Part shown: one piece after another, positions 5,939 to 6,967 of the stretch
Position numbering within the stretch: the stretch's first letter is position 1
Layout: the number at the start of each line of letters is the position of its first letter
Assembly (NCBI GenBank): GCA_963515595.1
Contig: CAUPYH010000087.1
Span: 1 to 6,967 of the forward strand
DNA length: 6,967 nt
Origin: Eikenella sp963515595
Lineage (GTDB): Bacteria; Pseudomonadota; Gammaproteobacteria; Burkholderiales; Neisseriaceae
Direction: 5' to 3'
The notes under the pieces: model-generated
Database searches by the model: none
What the model was told of the DNA's origin: nothing
What the model saw: the letters and a program-made list of their open reading frames with translations, nothing else
Translations under genes and position numbers: made by a program

Positions 5939-6328
5939 TCACGGCTGCAAATAGCGCCGTGCCATCTCCTCTAGTTGCTTGTCGTATGCCTTACAGAATT
6001 CAGTTTGGCTGACATCGATCTGCTTGCCGGCCAGTATCGTATCAACCGTCTCTGGCGTGATCGCATCATTTATAAATTCATCTTGCAGCGTTCGGTAAAT
6101 CTCTCTGCTCTCTGCCTGTATTTCCGGGTTTTCCCATGTTGCGTTACATTCAGATTGCCTTTTTGCCAACCGGATAAGCAGTGGATGTCTTTCATTTTAA
6201 TGGCACACACCAGTGCGAAAACCCAGTGCACTCATATCCAACAGAAAAGTTCGGCAATCTCGGATGGGCGGTTGCGCGACAGCCAGCGTGGGGAACAGTA
6301 TTGATAAGACGATAATTTTTCTGAACAT
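5939..6328 (-). pseudogene. small secreted protein of unknown function, interrupted by TAA
   Basis: The ATG at 6328 has a strong Shine-Dalgarno and begins a clear signal peptide (MFRKIIVLSILFPTLAVA, about 1-18). The frame runs 43 codons, meets TAA at 6197-6199, then stays open in the same frame for 85 codons to TGA at 5939-5941. Without the TAA the product would be 129 residues, about 110 after export. The two halves look like one protein. Cys25 and Cys42 fall before the stop and Cys61 and Cys112 after it, an even number that could form disulfides in the periplasm. The second half has no ribosome site of its own. A single base change from AAA, CAA or GAA would create this TAA. A hand count gives about 49% GC, below a 63% sample from envC, so transfer is possible. 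I recognise no family. Alternatives are a sequencing error or a real 43-codon product. Confidence 0.68.
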
Positions 6329-6334
6329 GGTTCG

Positions 6335-6340
6335 CTCCTT
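6335..6340 (-). promoter_or_regulatory. strong Shine-Dalgarno of the small secreted gene
   Basis: AAGGAG on the minus strand, six bases before the ATG at 6328. It is the best ribosome-binding site in the window and fixes this start, which the interrupting stop would otherwise hide. Confidence 0.75.
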
Positions 6341-6353
6341 GATTGCTATATTG

Positions 6354-6394
6354 AAGGCTACCTGAACAAGCCAAATCGGTTTTCAGGTAGCCTT
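6354..6394. terminator. inverted uptake-sequence hairpin after leuS
   Basis: AAGGCTACCTGAA (6354-6366) and TTCAGGTAGCCTT (6382-6394) form a 13-bp perfect stem with a 15-base loop, starting 17 bases beyond the leuS stop. Only two T end the stem on the minus strand, so termination may be incomplete. The next gene starts 25 bases after the hairpin, leaving little room for a separate promoter. Confidence 0.68.
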
Positions 6395-6411
6395 TATTCA
6401 GCCAAACGGCC

Positions 6412-6967
6412 TTACACCACAATATTCACCAGCCGTTTCGGCACGACGACGATTTTCTTCGGCTCTTTGCCTTCCATGAATTTTTGCGCGCCGGCGGTGG
6501 CGAGGGCGGCGGCTTTCACGGCGGCTTCGTCCGCGTCAGCGGCGATTTGGATTTTGTCGCGCAGTTTGCCGTTCACCTGCACCATCATTTCTATCTCGGT
6601 CTGTACCAGCGCGGCGTTGTCCACGGCGGGCCAGCTTTGCTGCCACAGGTTGCCGCCGGCCAGTTCGCACCACAGGGTTTCGCAGATGTGCGGCACGATG
6701 GGCGACAGCAGCAGGACAACCGCTTCCAGCACTTCGCGGGCGACGGCTTGGCCTTGTTCGCCGGAGGTGTCGGTTTTGTCGTATTGGTTCAGCAGCTCCA
6801 TCACGGCGGCGATGGCGGTGTTGAACTGCTGGCGGCGGTCGTAGTCGTCCGTTACTTTGGCGATGGTGCTGTGCAGCTTGAAGCGCAGGTCTTTCAGGCT
6901 GCCCGACAGGGCTTCCTGGCTACCTGAAAACTTGCTCGCGCCGCTGCCGCCGTTTTGCACGAATTCG
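6412..6967 (-). CDS. leuS: leucyl-tRNA synthetase, C-terminal part (cut by right edge)
   Basis: A cytoplasmic class I aminoacyl-tRNA synthetase charging tRNA-Leu. Only about the last 184 codons are present. The frame runs off the right edge (residues EFVQNGG), so the GTG at 6960 is not a start. Visible parts are the helical anticodon-binding domain (TIAKVTDDYDRRQQFNTAIA, then LLLSPIVPHICETLW) and the C-terminal domain (MMVQVNGKLRDKI to PKRLVNIVV), both matching bacterial LeuRS. The HIGH and KMSKS motifs and the editing domain lie outside the window. A Gly/Ser-rich segment near the visible N-terminus (QNGGSGASKFSGSQEALSGS) stands where E. coli has an ordinary helical linker, and a near-exact uptake sequence encodes part of it. 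The gene ends at TAA (6412-6414). Confidence 0.96.
   Translation of the reverse strand, partial: EFVQNGGSGASKFSGSQEALSGSLKDLRFKLHSTIAKVTDDYDRRQQFNTAIAAVMELLNQYDKTDTSGEQGQAVAREVLEAVVLLLSPIVPHICETLWCELAGGNLWQQSWPAVDNAALVQTEIEMMVQVNGKLRDKIQIAADADEAAVKAAALATAGAQKFMEGKEPKKIVVVPKRLVNIVV
6917..6928 (+). repeat. near-exact uptake sequence inside leuS
   Basis: TGGCTACCTGAA differs from the uptake sequence only at the first base. Read on the leuS strand it contributes FSGSQ. The first position is probably less critical than the CTG core, so weak uptake activity is possible, but it may also be a chance match. Confidence 0.5.

Noticed and set aside
6192..6422. 76-codon minus-strand frame between leuS and the small gene
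   Set aside because: It overlaps the leuS hairpin and runs out of frame with the signal-peptide start at 6328, which has the good ribosome site.
3..6966. GAATTC sites at both window ends suggesting a cloned fragment
   Set aside because: Further GAATTC sites occur inside the window, for example near 1607, 5089 and 5996, so the ends are probably coincidence.

Overview
The window looks like chromosomal DNA from Eikenella or a close relative (Betaproteobacteria, Neisseriaceae). The main clue is the 12-mer AGGCTACCTGAA and its complement, which occurs 18 times without mismatch. It matches my recollection of the Eikenella dialect of the Neisseriaceae DNA uptake sequence (DUS). The protein sequences and the high GC of the main genes fit this assignment. 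All well-supported genes lie on the minus strand.

Right to left, in the direction of transcription: the 3' end of leuS (leucyl-tRNA synthetase, cut by the right edge); a small secreted-protein gene of unknown function interrupted by an in-frame TAA; gpmI (Mn-dependent phosphoglycerate mutase); mntP/mntX (Mn exporter); envC (LytM-type activator of murein amidases); and ctpA (periplasmic S41 carboxy-terminal processing protease). At the left edge, a short plus-strand frame ends at base 53 and may be the tail of a gene outside the window. Bases 54-448 are a lower-GC intergenic stretch with hairpins and no convincing gene.

The gpmI-envC-ctpA order is a familiar proteobacterial neighbourhood linking a glycolytic enzyme to cell-wall hydrolysis control. 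Here mntP sits between gpmI and envC. GpmI needs Mn2+ and MntP exports it, so the pairing is suggestive. EnvC and CtpA both act in the periplasm on peptidoglycan remodelling.

The DUS copies follow a pattern. Inverted pairs forming hairpins lie just after leuS, the interrupted gene, gpmI, envC and ctpA, with a sixth at 199-238. The mntP-envC gap instead holds two copies in direct orientation, which cannot fold into a hairpin with each other and leave read-through possible. Single copies lie inside envC and gpmI, with a one-mismatch copy inside leuS. The observations most worth a second look are the interrupted secreted gene, the mntP insertion with its palindromic leader, and the orientation pattern of the DUS copies. 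I found no mobile element, CRISPR array, tRNA or rRNA, and no clear evidence of a new defence or other undescribed multi-gene system.
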